A stretch of DNA of 62,359 nucleotides from CAZRAL01 sp964598005 (GCA_964598005.1 CAZRAL010000011.1:1-62359), one strand, 5' to 3'; shown: positions 9,119-17,591, numbered from the stretch's first letter. The notes: generated by a model not told the origin, from the sequence alone. A program made the numbers and translations.

Positions 9119-9369
9119 CGTATACCTCCCTACTACAATGTGCCACAGGTGTGGCTTGTTTTTTCAAGGCACAACCCCTGAAAAGAATCGCATTAGTCTA
9201 CTGAAAGAGCTGCGCTAATTCAACGGAATTATTTTTTGTGGGAATTTGAACCCAAGGCTAGGAGTAACAGCCGTTTTTTTGAAGGCAAGGAAACAAGGCA
9301 AGGGAGCCAAAATGATTCTTGTTACAATCTGCCTCTCGCGTAGAAATTTTTACCTTCTTTCCTGGCTGT

Positions 9370-11046
9370 ATGCGCCTCCATACTAATACGTCGATCGCTT
9401 TTTCCACCTTTGGATTGTTTATCGCATCGATTTTATTGATACCGCTTGGTGCAATAGCGATCAACCTTTTTGTTCCGAGCGGTGGCGCATGGGAGCATTT
9501 ACTGGCAACCGTAATGCCGGAATATGTCGCTAATTCGCTTGCCTTGCTGATATGGGTAGCATTGGGCGTCATTATTTTTGGCACCGGCTGCGCCTGGCTT
9601 ACTGCCCATTGCGAATTTCCTGGACGTTCCCTTTGTGAGTGGCTACTGGTGTTGCCATTGGCCATGCCGGCATATGTGATGGCCTATGCCTATACAGATT
9701 TATTGCAATACACGGGGCCAGTACAGGAAATGTTGCGCGCGCTGATGGGCTGGAGAGATCGTAGCGATTACTGGTTTCCCGAAGTTCGCTCTTTGACCGG
9801 CGCAGCACTCATGTTCATTTTTGTACTGTATCCCTACGTCTATATGCTGGCGCGGGTTGCTTTTCTTGAACAATCCAGTGCATATCAGGAAGTAGGGCGT
9901 ACCTTTGGTTATTCTTTGTGGAAGATGTTCTGGCGTGTATCCCTGCCTTTAGCAAGGCCCGCCATCGTCGCAGGGACGTCACTGGCGCTCATGGAGGTGC
10001 TGGCGGATTTTGGCACGGTGTCTTATTTTGGCGTTCAAACCTTTGCCACCGGCATCTATCGGGCCTGGTTTTCCATGGGGGACGCAGTAACCTCGGCGAA
10101 GCTGGCCATGATGCTACTGGGGTTCGTGGTCGTGCTGTTGGTGGGGGAACGTTTTTTACGCCGCCGTGCGCGCTATTTTCATGGCGGAAAATCAGCGCCA
10201 CCTCGCCTGCACTTATATGGAGCAAGGGCCATAGTGGCTTTTTTGTTTTGTTTGCTACCACTTAGTGTGGGCTTTTTTATTCCTTTAATCATCCTGATCA
10301 AAATGACATTTTTACAGGGAGATCCACAATGGGCAAGCCACTTTTCCAGGTTGATCTGGAATAGCGTCACGCTTGCCGTGCTGGCTTCGTTATTGATAAC
10401 CGCCATCGCAGCTATATTGACCTATGCGGTGCGCTTGCAACCCTCGAAACTATTGCGATCAGTCAATCGCTTGGCCGGGTTGGGTTACGCTGTTCCGGGG
10501 GTAGTCATTGCTATTGGCGTATTGATACCCGTGACCCAGCTCGATCATCGCCTTGCCCATGTGTTGCAAAACCACTTTGGTTTAAATGTTGGCTTGATAT
10601 TTACCGGGAGCATTGCTGCGCTGATCTATGCCTACCTGATTCGTTTCCTGGCGCTGGCGCAGGGTACCGTGGAGACGGGGTTGGCCAGAATTACCCCTTC
10701 GATGGATGATGCAGCGCGCTCGCTGGGGCTGACACCGCTACAAACCTTCTTTCGCGTCCATATTCCCTTGCTCTGGGGAAGTTTGGGCACAGCGAGTTTG
10801 CTGGTGTTCGTCGATGTCATGAAAGAATTGCCTGCCACACTGGTTATGCGGCCGTTTAATTTCGATACCCTTGCGGTACAGGCCTACAATCTGGCCAGCG
10901 ACGAGCGGCTCTCCGAGGCTTCAACAGCGTCACTTGCCATTGTCATGGCGGGATTGATCCCCGTCATCATTGCCTCGCGGCAAATTGCCAAGTCTGCAAG
11001 ACAAAAGCGGGGCAATCTAGCCACAGCAACAGATAATTTGGGTTAA
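9370..11046 (+). CDS. Iron(III)-type ABC transporter permease (FbpB-like)
   Basis: A 558-residue inner-membrane permease made of two fused MetI-type domains, as in FbpB/AfuB ferric-iron importers. The first EAA-like loop reads YQEVGRTFGYSLWKMFWRVSLPLARPAI and the second DDAARSLGLTPLQTFFRVHIPLLWGS. About twelve hydrophobic segments are evident. No substrate-binding protein or ATPase gene adjoins it, which is unusual for this transporter type; partners must be encoded elsewhere. ATG at 9370 is selected; TTG at 9319 is possible and neither has a clear ribosome site. Confidence 0.88.
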   Translation: MRLHTNTSIAFSTFGLFIASILLIPLGAIAINLFVPSGGAWEHLLATVMPEYVANSLALLIWVALGVIIFGTGCAWLTAHCEFPGRSLCEWLLVLPLAMPAYVMAYAYTDLLQYTGPVQEMLRALMGWRDRSDYWFPEVRSLTGAALMFIFVLYPYVYMLARVAFLEQSSAYQEVGRTFGYSLWKMFWRVSLPLARPAIVAGTSLALMEVLADFGTVSYFGVQTFATGIYRAWFSMGDAVTSAKLAMMLLGFVVVLLVGERFLRRRARYFHGGKSAPPRLHLYGARAIVAFLFCLLPLSVGFFIPLIILIKMTFLQGDPQWASHFSRLIWNSVTLAVLASLLITAIAAILTYAVRLQPSKLLRSVNRLAGLGYAVPGVVIAIGVLIPVTQLDHRLAHVLQNHFGLNVGLIFTGSIAALIYAYLIRFLALAQGTVETGLARITPSMDDAARSLGLTPLQTFFRVHIPLLWGSLGTASLLVFVDVMKELPATLVMRPFNFDTLAVQAYNLASDERLSEASTASLAIVMAGLIPVIIASRQIAKSARQKRGNLATATDNLG

Positions 11047-11087
11047 TGCACGAAATTCATGCACGCAGGGGATAACAATTTTTTGAC

Positions 11088-11603
11088 GTGACTATAGAGC
11101 AGCCGACAGATTATCTGGTGCCCGATTTGCTGGACTACCAGTTGAAACTCGTATTTTGTGGCACCGCGCCATCGCGTGCATCAGCGGCTGCCCAAGCCTA
11201 TTACGCCAAGCCAGGCAATAAATTCTGGCCCACGTTATATGCTGTGGGCATGACGCCTCGTCGTTTCGCTCCCGTTGAATATGCACAATTATTGTTGCTA
11301 AAAATCGGCTTGACGGATCTCTGCAAAGTACACGCCGGAAATGATGACGAATTACCCGATGGTGCATTTGATATCGCCGCTTTCCAGAAAAAAATCCGCC
11401 AATACCAGCCACAATGGGTGGCCTTTACCAGCAAAAACGCCGCGCAGGCAGCATTACAGCATCCTGTAAGCTATGGCTCTCAAGCTGAAAGGATAGGGCA
11501 TACACAATGCTTTGTACTGCCTTCCCCCTCCGGGCTGGCAACGAAATTTTTTCGCATCGAGCCGTGGGCTGAGCTTGCTGATTATTATCGCCAGTTGAAG
11601 TAA
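11088..11603 (+). CDS. mug: G/U mismatch-specific uracil-DNA glycosylase
   Basis: A 171-residue protein of the Mug/TDG branch of the uracil-DNA glycosylase superfamily, which removes uracil or thymine mispaired with guanine. The nucleotide-binding loop appears as FCGTAPSRASAAAQAYYAKPGNKFW and the DNA-intercalating motif as LPSPSGLA. The catalytic Asn of Mug (GINPG) is not present in this form; the loop reads GTAPS, so the enzyme may be a divergent subtype. GTG at 11088 is the start. Its TAA stop is immediately followed by a transposon-like element. Confidence 0.83.
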   Translation: MTIEQPTDYLVPDLLDYQLKLVFCGTAPSRASAAAQAYYAKPGNKFWPTLYAVGMTPRRFAPVEYAQLLLLKIGLTDLCKVHAGNDDELPDGAFDIAAFQKKIRQYQPQWVAFTSKNAAQAALQHPVSYGSQAERIGHTQCFVLPSPSGLATKFFRIEPWAELADYYRQLK

Positions 11604-11878
11604 ATGATGTTACGCAGAGAAAAAATGGCTTGTCTGTGAAATGGCTATTTCGCGAAAAGATTTCCGCTTGGGTTCCCCTCTTTGAAAAAGAGGGGCGGAG
11701 GGGAGATTTGCGGTCGCTCAGCCCGCGACAAGCAGCGAAAATCCCCCTCGATCCCCCTTTAAAAAGGGGGAAGTCTGGTTGTGGATTGTTGAAACAATGA
11801 AGCGAGGCAGAAGCAAAACGACTTTTCTGTAGCATGGGCTTTTCCAACAAAAAATTCCTTGGCAGTGCGTAACATCAG
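11604..11878. repeat. Family A MITE-like element, copy A1 (275 bp)
   Basis: Terminal inverted repeats ATGATGTTACGCA (11604-11616) and TGCGTAACATCAG (11866-11878). The element is bounded by a perfect 7-bp direct duplication, GAAGTAA at 11597-11603 and 11879-11885. The interior holds two strong hairpins: CCCCTCTTT-gaa-AAAGAGGGG (11675-11695) and CCCCCTTT/AAAGGGGG (11753-11770). There is no coding capacity. The interior is the reverse complement of the element at 43530-43796. It splits mug from the next gene. Confidence 0.8.
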
Positions 11879-11885
11879 GAAGTAA

Positions 11886-12470
11886 ATGAGTGCTGATTTG
11901 AAAAAACAAAAAATCGAAGTACGCCAACGTATTTTAGCTTTACGTGACGCGTTGTTGCCGGAATATCGGGCCGTTTCGACGAAGGCGATCATGTTTGCGT
12001 TGCAACAACTTTCGGCCTATTGCCAGGCAAAGGTGGTATTGGCTTATATGAGCATAGGTTCAGAAATCGATACCCGCACTTTCGTGACGCAGATATTGGC
12101 AGACGGTAAAATGCTGGTGCTGCCACGAGTCGATTTGCTTGAACATCGTCTTGTATTGCATCAAGTCACGGACCTTGATCAATGCGTGGCCGGTAAATGG
12201 AAAATACCCGAGCCACGCCAAGATTTGCCTGTGCAAACCCTGGATAAGATCGATTTTTCCCTCTTGCCCGGAGTGGCGTTTGATCGCCAGCTGAACCGGC
12301 TGGGTTATGGGGGAGGGTACTATGACCGGTTGTTTGGGCGGGCAGTACGTTCTTGCCGTGTTGCGGCGGCATTTTCATGCCAGCTGATTGATCGCGTACC
12401 GGTTTCAGCGAACGATGTACCCGTCGATATTCTGGTAACTGAATCTGAAATTATTGAAAGAAAAACATGA
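11886..12470 (+). CDS. ygfA: 5-formyltetrahydrofolate cyclo-ligase
   Basis: A 194-residue MTHFS family enzyme that recycles 5-formyl-THF to 5,10-methenyl-THF with ATP. It shows the basic N-terminal helix (KKQKIEVRQRILALRDAL), the folate/ATP segment MSIGSEIDTR, and the C-terminal signature LLPGVAFDRQLNRLGYGGGYYDR. The next gene, folD, interconverts the product and overlaps it by four bases, so the pair forms a one-carbon unit. The start codon directly follows the 3' target duplication of element A1, whose AAG/AGGAAG bases serve as ribosome site. Confidence 0.92.
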   Translation: MSADLKKQKIEVRQRILALRDALLPEYRAVSTKAIMFALQQLSAYCQAKVVLAYMSIGSEIDTRTFVTQILADGKMLVLPRVDLLEHRLVLHQVTDLDQCVAGKWKIPEPRQDLPVQTLDKIDFSLLPGVAFDRQLNRLGYGGGYYDRLFGRAVRSCRVAAAFSCQLIDRVPVSANDVPVDILVTESEIIERKT

Positions 12471-13363
12471 CCGCCAAACATATTGATGGCAAAGCCATTT
12501 CTGATCACTTGCGTCGTGAATACCGCTTGCGGGTTGATCGTTTGCGCGCTCAGGGAATACAACCGGGTCTGGCGGTGGTTATTGTCGGCGATGATCCGGC
12601 TTCACAGGTTTATGTGCGTAACAAGGCCAAGGCATGCGAATCGATTGGTATGTACTCCGAGGTGCATGCCCTTGCAGCAGATACGAGTCAAGCGAAATTG
12701 CTCGATTTTATCCAGCAGCTTAATGAAAACAGGGCGATACACGGCATTCTGGTGCAGCTGCCACTTCCGCCACACATCAATAGCCATGCGGTGTTGGAGG
12801 CTATTTCACCGGACAAGGATGTTGATGGCTTTCATTTCATCAATATCGGCGCGCTCATGGTGGGTGACCCGGTGTTTCCCCCCTGTACTCCGGCGGGGGT
12901 AATGAACATGCTCGACTACGAAAATATCCCCGTGGCAGGAAAACATGCCGTTATTCTGGGGCGCTCGAACATCGTGGGTAAACCATTGGCGATGATGTTG
13001 ATCAACGCTAGCGCTACGGTCACGGTTTGCCACTCAAAAACGGCCAATCTGAATAAATTTACCCGTGATGCCGATATTTTGATTGCCGCAGTGGGCAAGC
13101 CAAATATGGTCAGTGGCGACATGATTAAACCGGGTGCCGTGGTCATCGATGTCGGCATCAACCGTTTACCGGATGGCAAGTTATGTGGTGATGTGAATTT
13201 TGCACAGGTTGAAAAAGTGGCTTCTGCTATCAGCCCTGTTCCGGGCGGCGTAGGGCCGATGACGATTACCATGTTGCTGGGCAACACGCTCAAATCAGCA
13301 GAACAGTTTGCCTTTTCATCCTCAAGCGCTGTTTCCGTACCCTACGAAACACGCCTTGCTTGA
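12467..13363 (+). CDS. folD: Bifunctional methylene-THF dehydrogenase / cyclohydrolase
   Basis: Oxidises 5,10-methylene-THF to methenyl-THF with NADP+ and hydrolyses it to 10-formyl-THF. The 298-residue protein carries the active-site segment QVYVRNKAKACESIGM with the catalytic lysine, the substrate motif GILVQLPLPPHI, PDKDVDGFH, the dinucleotide loop VILGRSNIVGKPLAMML, and C-terminal PVPGGVGPMTITMLL. It overlaps the cyclo-ligase stop by ATGA. Confidence 0.97.
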   Translation: MTAKHIDGKAISDHLRREYRLRVDRLRAQGIQPGLAVVIVGDDPASQVYVRNKAKACESIGMYSEVHALAADTSQAKLLDFIQQLNENRAIHGILVQLPLPPHINSHAVLEAISPDKDVDGFHFINIGALMVGDPVFPPCTPAGVMNMLDYENIPVAGKHAVILGRSNIVGKPLAMMLINASATVTVCHSKTANLNKFTRDADILIAAVGKPNMVSGDMIKPGAVVIDVGINRLPDGKLCGDVNFAQVEKVASAISPVPGGVGPMTITMLLGNTLKSAEQFAFSSSSAVSVPYETRLA

Positions 13364-13381
13364 AACGCTTAAAGACCAAAA

Positions 13382-14764
13382 TTATTTTGCAGTAACAACC
13401 GGCTGAGTATTGAGTACACTGTTTTCTTTCAGGAAAATTTCTGCCGCTTCCAGTACTCGATCGCGATTCAACACATAGTCTTCACGGGTTAAGGTGATTC
13501 CCCGATCCGGCTGCAAGCCTTGACCTTCGATCTTTTCTCCCTTTGCGCCTACAAAGCCAATTTCGCTATAGGCCAGCTGGCCGCCACCGGGCAAGTCGGC
13601 ATAACCCAGAAAACCGAGCAGGCATCCGCAACTATGCTGGCCAATAATCGTGGCGCGTTTCAGGGTTTGCAATGCCCCGGAAAAAATTTCAGCCGCAGAG
13701 GCGGTGCCTTCATTGGTCAGAATAACCAATGGTTTGTCGTAGGCCTTTTCCTTATCGCCTTTAAATTCGGGTTCCATTTCGAACAGATCGACAAAAAATA
13801 GCGAAACGGGTTTTCCTGTGCGAGTGAGCAGGCGTCCCAGTTTTTGTTTTTCGTTCAAAAATTTTGCTGCAAGTTGTTGTGCCATGGCGCTGGAGCCGCC
13901 GCCATTACCGCGCAGATCAACGATCATTCCCGGAGCATCCTTCATTTTATCGATGGCATTCATGATGCCCTGTTGCAGCGGCAAGGTGAAATTGGAAAAG
14001 CGCACATAGCCAAAACCGGAGGGCAGTATGCGGTGCACCAACTCGGGCGGGGTGTGAAAAATGCGCCGCTTGATGGGGGCTGAAATTTCTGTGCCGTCCT
14101 TGCGGCTAAAAATCATGGAAACTTGTGTACCCACATCCCCTGAAACAATTTTGCGCACAGCTCCGCGCCGCCGTGCCCAGGCCGTGGAGGTATGGCGCGA
14201 GGCCTCGAGCGTGCGATGGTAAACAGCCAACGCGGGTTCACTGTCGATGCTTTTGATGGTCATACCGTTGCGAACGCCAGCCCACCATGCATCGGAGTCG
14301 GGATGCACGCTGGTTACAACCAGTACGCCTTGCATTTCGGTAAAGCCGATTCCCAGCGAGTGCACCTGATTAGCCCGCAGTTGGGCGACCTGTTTGGGCG
14401 AGTGAACGCGGGTATGGCTATCACGCAACTCGCCGGTCATGTGGTCGAGCTGTTCCCAGTATTCATCGTCGGTTTTTGCCGCCAGAATTTGCGGCGTATA
14501 CAAGGTGCGGACGGCGTTCCAGTCGACGCCATTGAGCCGGGGATCGTAGTATTTTTCGTTGATGGTATTCCAGACCAGCGCTAGCGTTTCCTGTTTCCAC
14601 GTCTCGTCAGGTGATGGAACGGGCACGGTTTCCATCGGTAGGGGCACGCGAACGCGGCCGATAATATTGTGAGAATCAAGTACGGCGCAACTGGAAAGCG
14701 TAGCGCAGACTACCGCGATAAAAAGAAGAGAATGGAAATAAAACTTGAACGGCAATTTTTTCAT
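13382..14764 (-). CDS. S41 family (C-terminal-processing-like) peptidase, lipoprotein
   Basis: A 460-residue exported peptidase. The signal ends in lipobox ATLSSC, with Cys26 as the lipidated residue. A PDZ-like region covers about 135-230 and the S41 core about 240-430, with the glycine-rich VDLRGNGGGSS and nucleophile Ser356 in EGTASAAEIF. At the position where CtpA/Prc enzymes have the catalytic lysine (GKG), this protein reads GQHSCGCLLG; a lysine-less loop is also known in tricorn- and IRBP-like S41 members. Activity is therefore plausible but not certain, and the substrate is unknown. Monocistronic, convergent with folD. Confidence 0.85.
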   Translation of the reverse strand: MKKLPFKFYFHSLLFIAVVCATLSSCAVLDSHNIIGRVRVPLPMETVPVPSPDETWKQETLALVWNTINEKYYDPRLNGVDWNAVRTLYTPQILAAKTDDEYWEQLDHMTGELRDSHTRVHSPKQVAQLRANQVHSLGIGFTEMQGVLVVTSVHPDSDAWWAGVRNGMTIKSIDSEPALAVYHRTLEASRHTSTAWARRRGAVRKIVSGDVGTQVSMIFSRKDGTEISAPIKRRIFHTPPELVHRILPSGFGYVRFSNFTLPLQQGIMNAIDKMKDAPGMIVDLRGNGGGSSAMAQQLAAKFLNEKQKLGRLLTRTGKPVSLFFVDLFEMEPEFKGDKEKAYDKPLVILTNEGTASAAEIFSGALQTLKRATIIGQHSCGCLLGFLGYADLPGGGQLAYSEIGFVGAKGEKIEGQGLQPDRGITLTREDYVLNRDRVLEAAEIFLKENSVLNTQPVVTAK

Positions 14765-14778
14765 TATCGAGGCTTCAA

Positions 14779-14914
14779 TAGATTTCTTTCGAAACTGTCG
14801 CGAGCAAAGACAAGCGCATGGCGGCGAAAAACCGGAGTTTACAAGGGAATAAATGAGGGTTTTGAGCCGCCGTGCAACGCCGTTATGTTAAGCGTAGCAA
14901 GTTTCGAAAGTCTA
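14779..14914. repeat. Family B structured element, copy B1 (about 136 bp)
   Basis: Ends are TAGATTTCTTTCGAAACT (14779-14796) and AGTTTCGAAAGTCTA (14900-14914), inverted. On the reverse strand the interior matches copy B4 (45169-45311) almost throughout, including CTCATTTATTCCCTTGTAAACTCC and the GGCGGC/GCCGCC internal arms. It lies 14 bp upstream of the S41 peptidase start, in the 350-base gap 14765-15114. The rest of that gap holds only the hairpin at 15041-15068. Confidence 0.72.
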
Positions 14915-15040
14915 ATCACGAAATACAATACAGATCAATGATGCTTTCGTGGCAGCGTTGACAGAGGCAGTGCCAGATTGAGCGCCCAGAAACTGGTTGG
15001 GAGGGAATACGTCGCCGCTTGTTGGCATGGGCTGGGAATG

Positions 15041-15068
15041 AAACCGGCAGACTTTTGCCTGCCGGTTT
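15041..15068 (-). terminator. Hairpin downstream of the IPTL-CTERM gene
   Basis: AAACCGGCAG (15041-15050) pairs perfectly with CTGCCGGTTT (15059-15068) around an 8-base loop, about 50 bases past the stop of the leftward IPTL-CTERM gene. The stem ends in three U residues; a longer U tract is absent, so termination may be weak. Confidence 0.5.
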
Positions 15069-15114
15069 CAAGAGTGATACAAAGATGCTTCGATGTATTC
15101 GGAAATACCGTTTC

Positions 15115-16479
15115 CTAACCCGTTGCCATGTTCTCACGCCGCAGCATGAAATAAGCCCCGCTGCCTACCACCAGCAGACCGAGCACAATCAGCATCCATT
15201 CTGACAGGGTGGGTATTGGCCCTGCCGCTACTGGAAGCGCCGCATTAAATTCGAATGCGCCGATGTCAAACCCGCCATTTTGCGGGCGGGCGATGCCGCG
15301 CTGATCGGTCGCAGGGGCGCCATTGGGAGCCATAAAGGTCACGCCGTTAATAGCCGGGCTGCCGGGCAATAAGGCATGGGTTTGCGTGACTCCGGGAGCA
15401 TTGAGCGTAAGCGGGCCAAGCAAGGGGTTGGTATTGCTCATCGAGCCGTTCATGTTGCCCCAGCCGCAAGTCGCACCACTGTCAATGTTATTGCCGCCGT
15501 TGATAATCGTTCCGCCGCATTGGGTAGCCGTATTGCCAGCAACAATGGTATTGCGTAGTGTGTCCATTAGAATACCACTAAAAATACCTCTACTAGCATT
15601 ATTACTGATAGTGGAATTGGTGACATCGAGCACGCCTGAATCATTATTGCCAATCATAAAAATACCATCTCCGCCATTATTACCACTGATGGTCGAGTTG
15701 ACGATACTGACGGTGGAATTATTGCCTACAGCATGGATGCCAGCACCACTAAACATCACCGTGGTTGTGTTGCCGCTGATGGTCGATCGGATAACGGTAA
15801 GATTGCTGACATTAACATTACCGTTGCTAGACATGAAAATACCCCCCCCTACTTGCCCCGCCATTGTGACGGTATTGCCACTGACGGTGGAATCGACAAG
15901 TTCCAAACTGGCATCCAAAACTACTAAAATACCCCCCCCCCCCGCCGTGGAGGTGTTGTTACTGATGATCGAGTTGGTAAGGGTAAGGATATGAGGACCT
16001 CTTACGAGTAAACCGCCCCCATTTCCCGTAACGTTACCGTTGCGGATGGTGACACCAGACATGGAAACATTCCCAATAACGGCCACATGGAATACCCGAT
16101 CCATCACCATGCCCCCATCAATGAATGTGGCTGCCGCGCCCGCACCCACGATAGCGACGCTCCGCAGGATGTCCAAATCGCCATTGGCGTTAAAGTCTTC
16201 GTTAGTGCTGGCAATGGTGTTTGTATACGTCCCCGCCGGCAGGTTGATGGTGTCGCCCATTCCGAAGGCCGCGCCCATATTCGGGCAGTCGGCAAAGGTG
16301 GCCATACCGTTATTGATGTTGGTGATGGCCTCGCGCAACGCGCAACTGTTATCGGCTCCGTTCAGCACATCCGCTGCGTTGGCGGTGACGTTGATGGTCG
16401 CCGCCTGCGCGAGGTTTAAGCTGCTCGCAATCAGAATGAGTGATATGAACAAACGAAAAGCCAATCTGAAATTTTTCAT
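15115..16479 (-). CDS. Beta-helix surface protein with CSLREA-like and IPTL-CTERM domains
   Basis: A 454-residue exported protein. A signal peptide spans 1-26. A CSLREA-like N-terminal motif follows (NSCALREAITNINNG, about 44-58), then a right-handed parallel beta-helix of short Asn/Ser/Thr/Gly repeats of the type NSTISGNN (about 100-340). The C-terminus is IPTLSEW (422-428), a hydrophobic helix and RRENMATG, which fits the IPTL-CTERM sorting signal. Such proteins are processed and anchored or released at the cell envelope. The reading frame contains runs of 12 and 8 G on the coding strand, so its expression may switch. GGGGGA precedes the start. Function unknown. Confidence 0.88.
   Translation of the reverse strand: MKNFRLAFRLFISLILIASSLNLAQAATINVTANAADVLNGADNSCALREAITNINNGMATFADCPNMGAAFGMGDTINLPAGTYTNTIASTNEDFNANGDLDILRSVAIVGAGAAATFIDGGMVMDRVFHVAVIGNVSMSGVTIRNGNVTGNGGGLLVRGPHILTLTNSIISNNTSTAGGGGILVVLDASLELVDSTVSGNTVTMAGQVGGGIFMSSNGNVNVSNLTVIRSTISGNTTTVMFSGAGIHAVGNNSTVSIVNSTISGNNGGDGIFMIGNNDSGVLDVTNSTISNNASRGIFSGILMDTLRNTIVAGNTATQCGGTIINGGNNIDSGATCGWGNMNGSMSNTNPLLGPLTLNAPGVTQTHALLPGSPAINGVTFMAPNGAPATDQRGIARPQNGGFDIGAFEFNAALPVAAGPIPTLSEWMLIVLGLLVVGSGAYFMLRRENMATG
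15842..15849 (-). repeat. Homopolymer tract, 8 G on the coding strand
   Basis: Eight C on the given strand inside the IPTL-CTERM gene, encoding the Gly-Gly-Gly of QVGGGIFM. It is the second, shorter run in the same gene and is preceded by the same AAAATA context as the 12-base run. Confidence 0.6.
15932..15943 (-). repeat. Homopolymer tract, 12 G on the coding strand (possible phase-variation site)
   Basis: Twelve consecutive C on the given strand, encoding Gly180-183 of the IPTL-CTERM beta-helix protein (TAGGGGILVV). As deposited the tract keeps the full frame open. Gain or loss of one base would shift the frame after about residue 183 and remove the sorting signal. Confidence 0.7.
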
Positions 16480-16536
16480 GGGTCCCCCTGTAAATTGTAA
16501 AAATGCTGATTCGATTCAGTTAACATTATAAAACTT

Positions 16537-17448
16537 TTATAGGTCTTTAAGGATTGCTTTGCGCTTATCCTGATATTCCTGCTCGCTGAGCAGGCCATCT
16601 GCTTTCAGCTTATCCAGCGCCTTGAGTCTTTCCCGGATCGCCAGATAAAGCTCGTCGCTTTTCGACGCAGCAGGAGCCACATTTACCACGGCGCCAGGCG
16701 GCGTACTGGCAATGGCCGCCCCACCTTCGACCGACAAAGTGACCCAATCGTTACGCACATTGGTTTCGCCCAGTATTTTATCGGCGATACCGATTGCCGC
16801 TTTTTCTGTTCCGCTGGCGCGGCTTCCAGGGGTAAAAGGACGCAAAAATCCGCTGGCCTGGAATTGTTGCTCGAAATCGGCATGAACCAGCCCAAAAATC
16901 AGATTCAGTTGTTTCTGGCGCATAAAGACCCGCGCCGTCGTCACGGTGCGTCCAGAAAACAAACCCAGATAGCCGTGTTTACCGCTCACGGCAAAGGTAA
17001 CGTCCTGATTCGGTTTGGCTTGTGCCAAGGCGGCAACAAGATGCGGGGTGATTTCTGCCAGATCTTCGGCAGAAAATACGGCATTTTTCCCGGAATCCAG
17101 TGTTACCTTCGCCAAGCGGTCACGAATGCGCGCGGCGTCCAGTGCGGCGGGATGTTCGTTGGCTTCGGCACCCGGCTCCTGCTGCTCGATACGTACGTAG
17201 CTGAAGTTGCCGCGGTAAATATAAGCCACGGCCCGCGCCGCAGCGGGGTCTCGGCCAAATATAATAGCCCGGCCCCCGCCCGCTTGACCGGTCAATACCG
17301 GTGGCAATGTCGCCGCGTTTTGTTCAGCGGCCTCGACGAAGTGGGGCGCACCACTGTATAACACCAGCAATATCAAACTACTGATCGAGATCAGCCCCAA
17401 TCCAGCGTATGCAGCGCCTAAAAGGGATATCAGGCGGCGAATATTCAT
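16537..17448 (-). CDS. SHOCT-domain protein with N-terminal membrane anchor
   Basis: A 303-residue protein I cannot assign to a characterised family. One hydrophobic segment (about 4-36, LISLLGAAYAGLGLISISSLILLVLYS) anchors it, with the remainder probably periplasmic. The middle contains a repeated-looking alpha/beta region with the glycine stretch GQAGGGRAIIFGRD. The last 33 residues (IRERLKALDKLKADGLLSEQEYQDKRKAILKDL) are a clear SHOCT module, a short oligomerisation/regulatory helix pair. ATG at 17448 has GAAGGA upstream. The stop lies in an AT palindrome 57 bases before the next leftward gene. Confidence 0.72.
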   Translation of the reverse strand: MNIRRLISLLGAAYAGLGLISISSLILLVLYSGAPHFVEAAEQNAATLPPVLTGQAGGGRAIIFGRDPAAARAVAYIYRGNFSYVRIEQQEPGAEANEHPAALDAARIRDRLAKVTLDSGKNAVFSAEDLAEITPHLVAALAQAKPNQDVTFAVSGKHGYLGLFSGRTVTTARVFMRQKQLNLIFGLVHADFEQQFQASGFLRPFTPGSRASGTEKAAIGIADKILGETNVRNDWVTLSVEGGAAIASTPPGAVVNVAPAASKSDELYLAIRERLKALDKLKADGLLSEQEYQDKRKAILKDL

Positions 17449-17487
17449 GTCGATTCCTTCAGGAAAAGTCAAAGATAGAGATAGTAA

Positions 17488-17573
17488 CCGATGTTACGTA
17501 ATGCTGAGGGGAAAACTTTTCACCGGGAAAGTCATTCTCATAGGGAGGTTGCTTTGCTTCTGCGTAACATCAG
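17488..17573. repeat. Family A MITE-like element, copy A2 (86 bp)
   Basis: Ends CCGATGTTACG (17488-17498) and TGCGTAACATCAG (17561-17573) are near-perfect inverted repeats. The interior (CCGGGAAAGTCATTCTCATAGGGA) closely matches copy A3 at 41284-41369. The left flank ATAGTAA resembles the target sites of A1 and A3; the right flank TGAGTCA agrees at only 4 of 7 positions, so the duplication has decayed or the copy is old. Confidence 0.7.
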
Positions 17574-17591
17574 TGAGTCATAACAATTCAT

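Noticed and set aside
15323..15994. Forward open frame of 223 codons opposite the IPTL-CTERM gene
   Set aside because: Its Pro/Leu/Val-rich low-complexity product is the mirror of Asn/Gly/Thr beta-helix repeats.
15540..16030. Near-repeats suggestive of a CRISPR or tandem array
   Set aside because: The repeats are imperfect, codon-phased and encode beta-helix rungs (NSTISGNN type); there are no uniform spacers and no cas genes.
16527..16541. TATAAAACTTTTATA palindrome at the end of the SHOCT gene as a terminator
   Set aside because: The stem is all A/T, overlaps the stop codon and has no GC core, so it is too weak to call.
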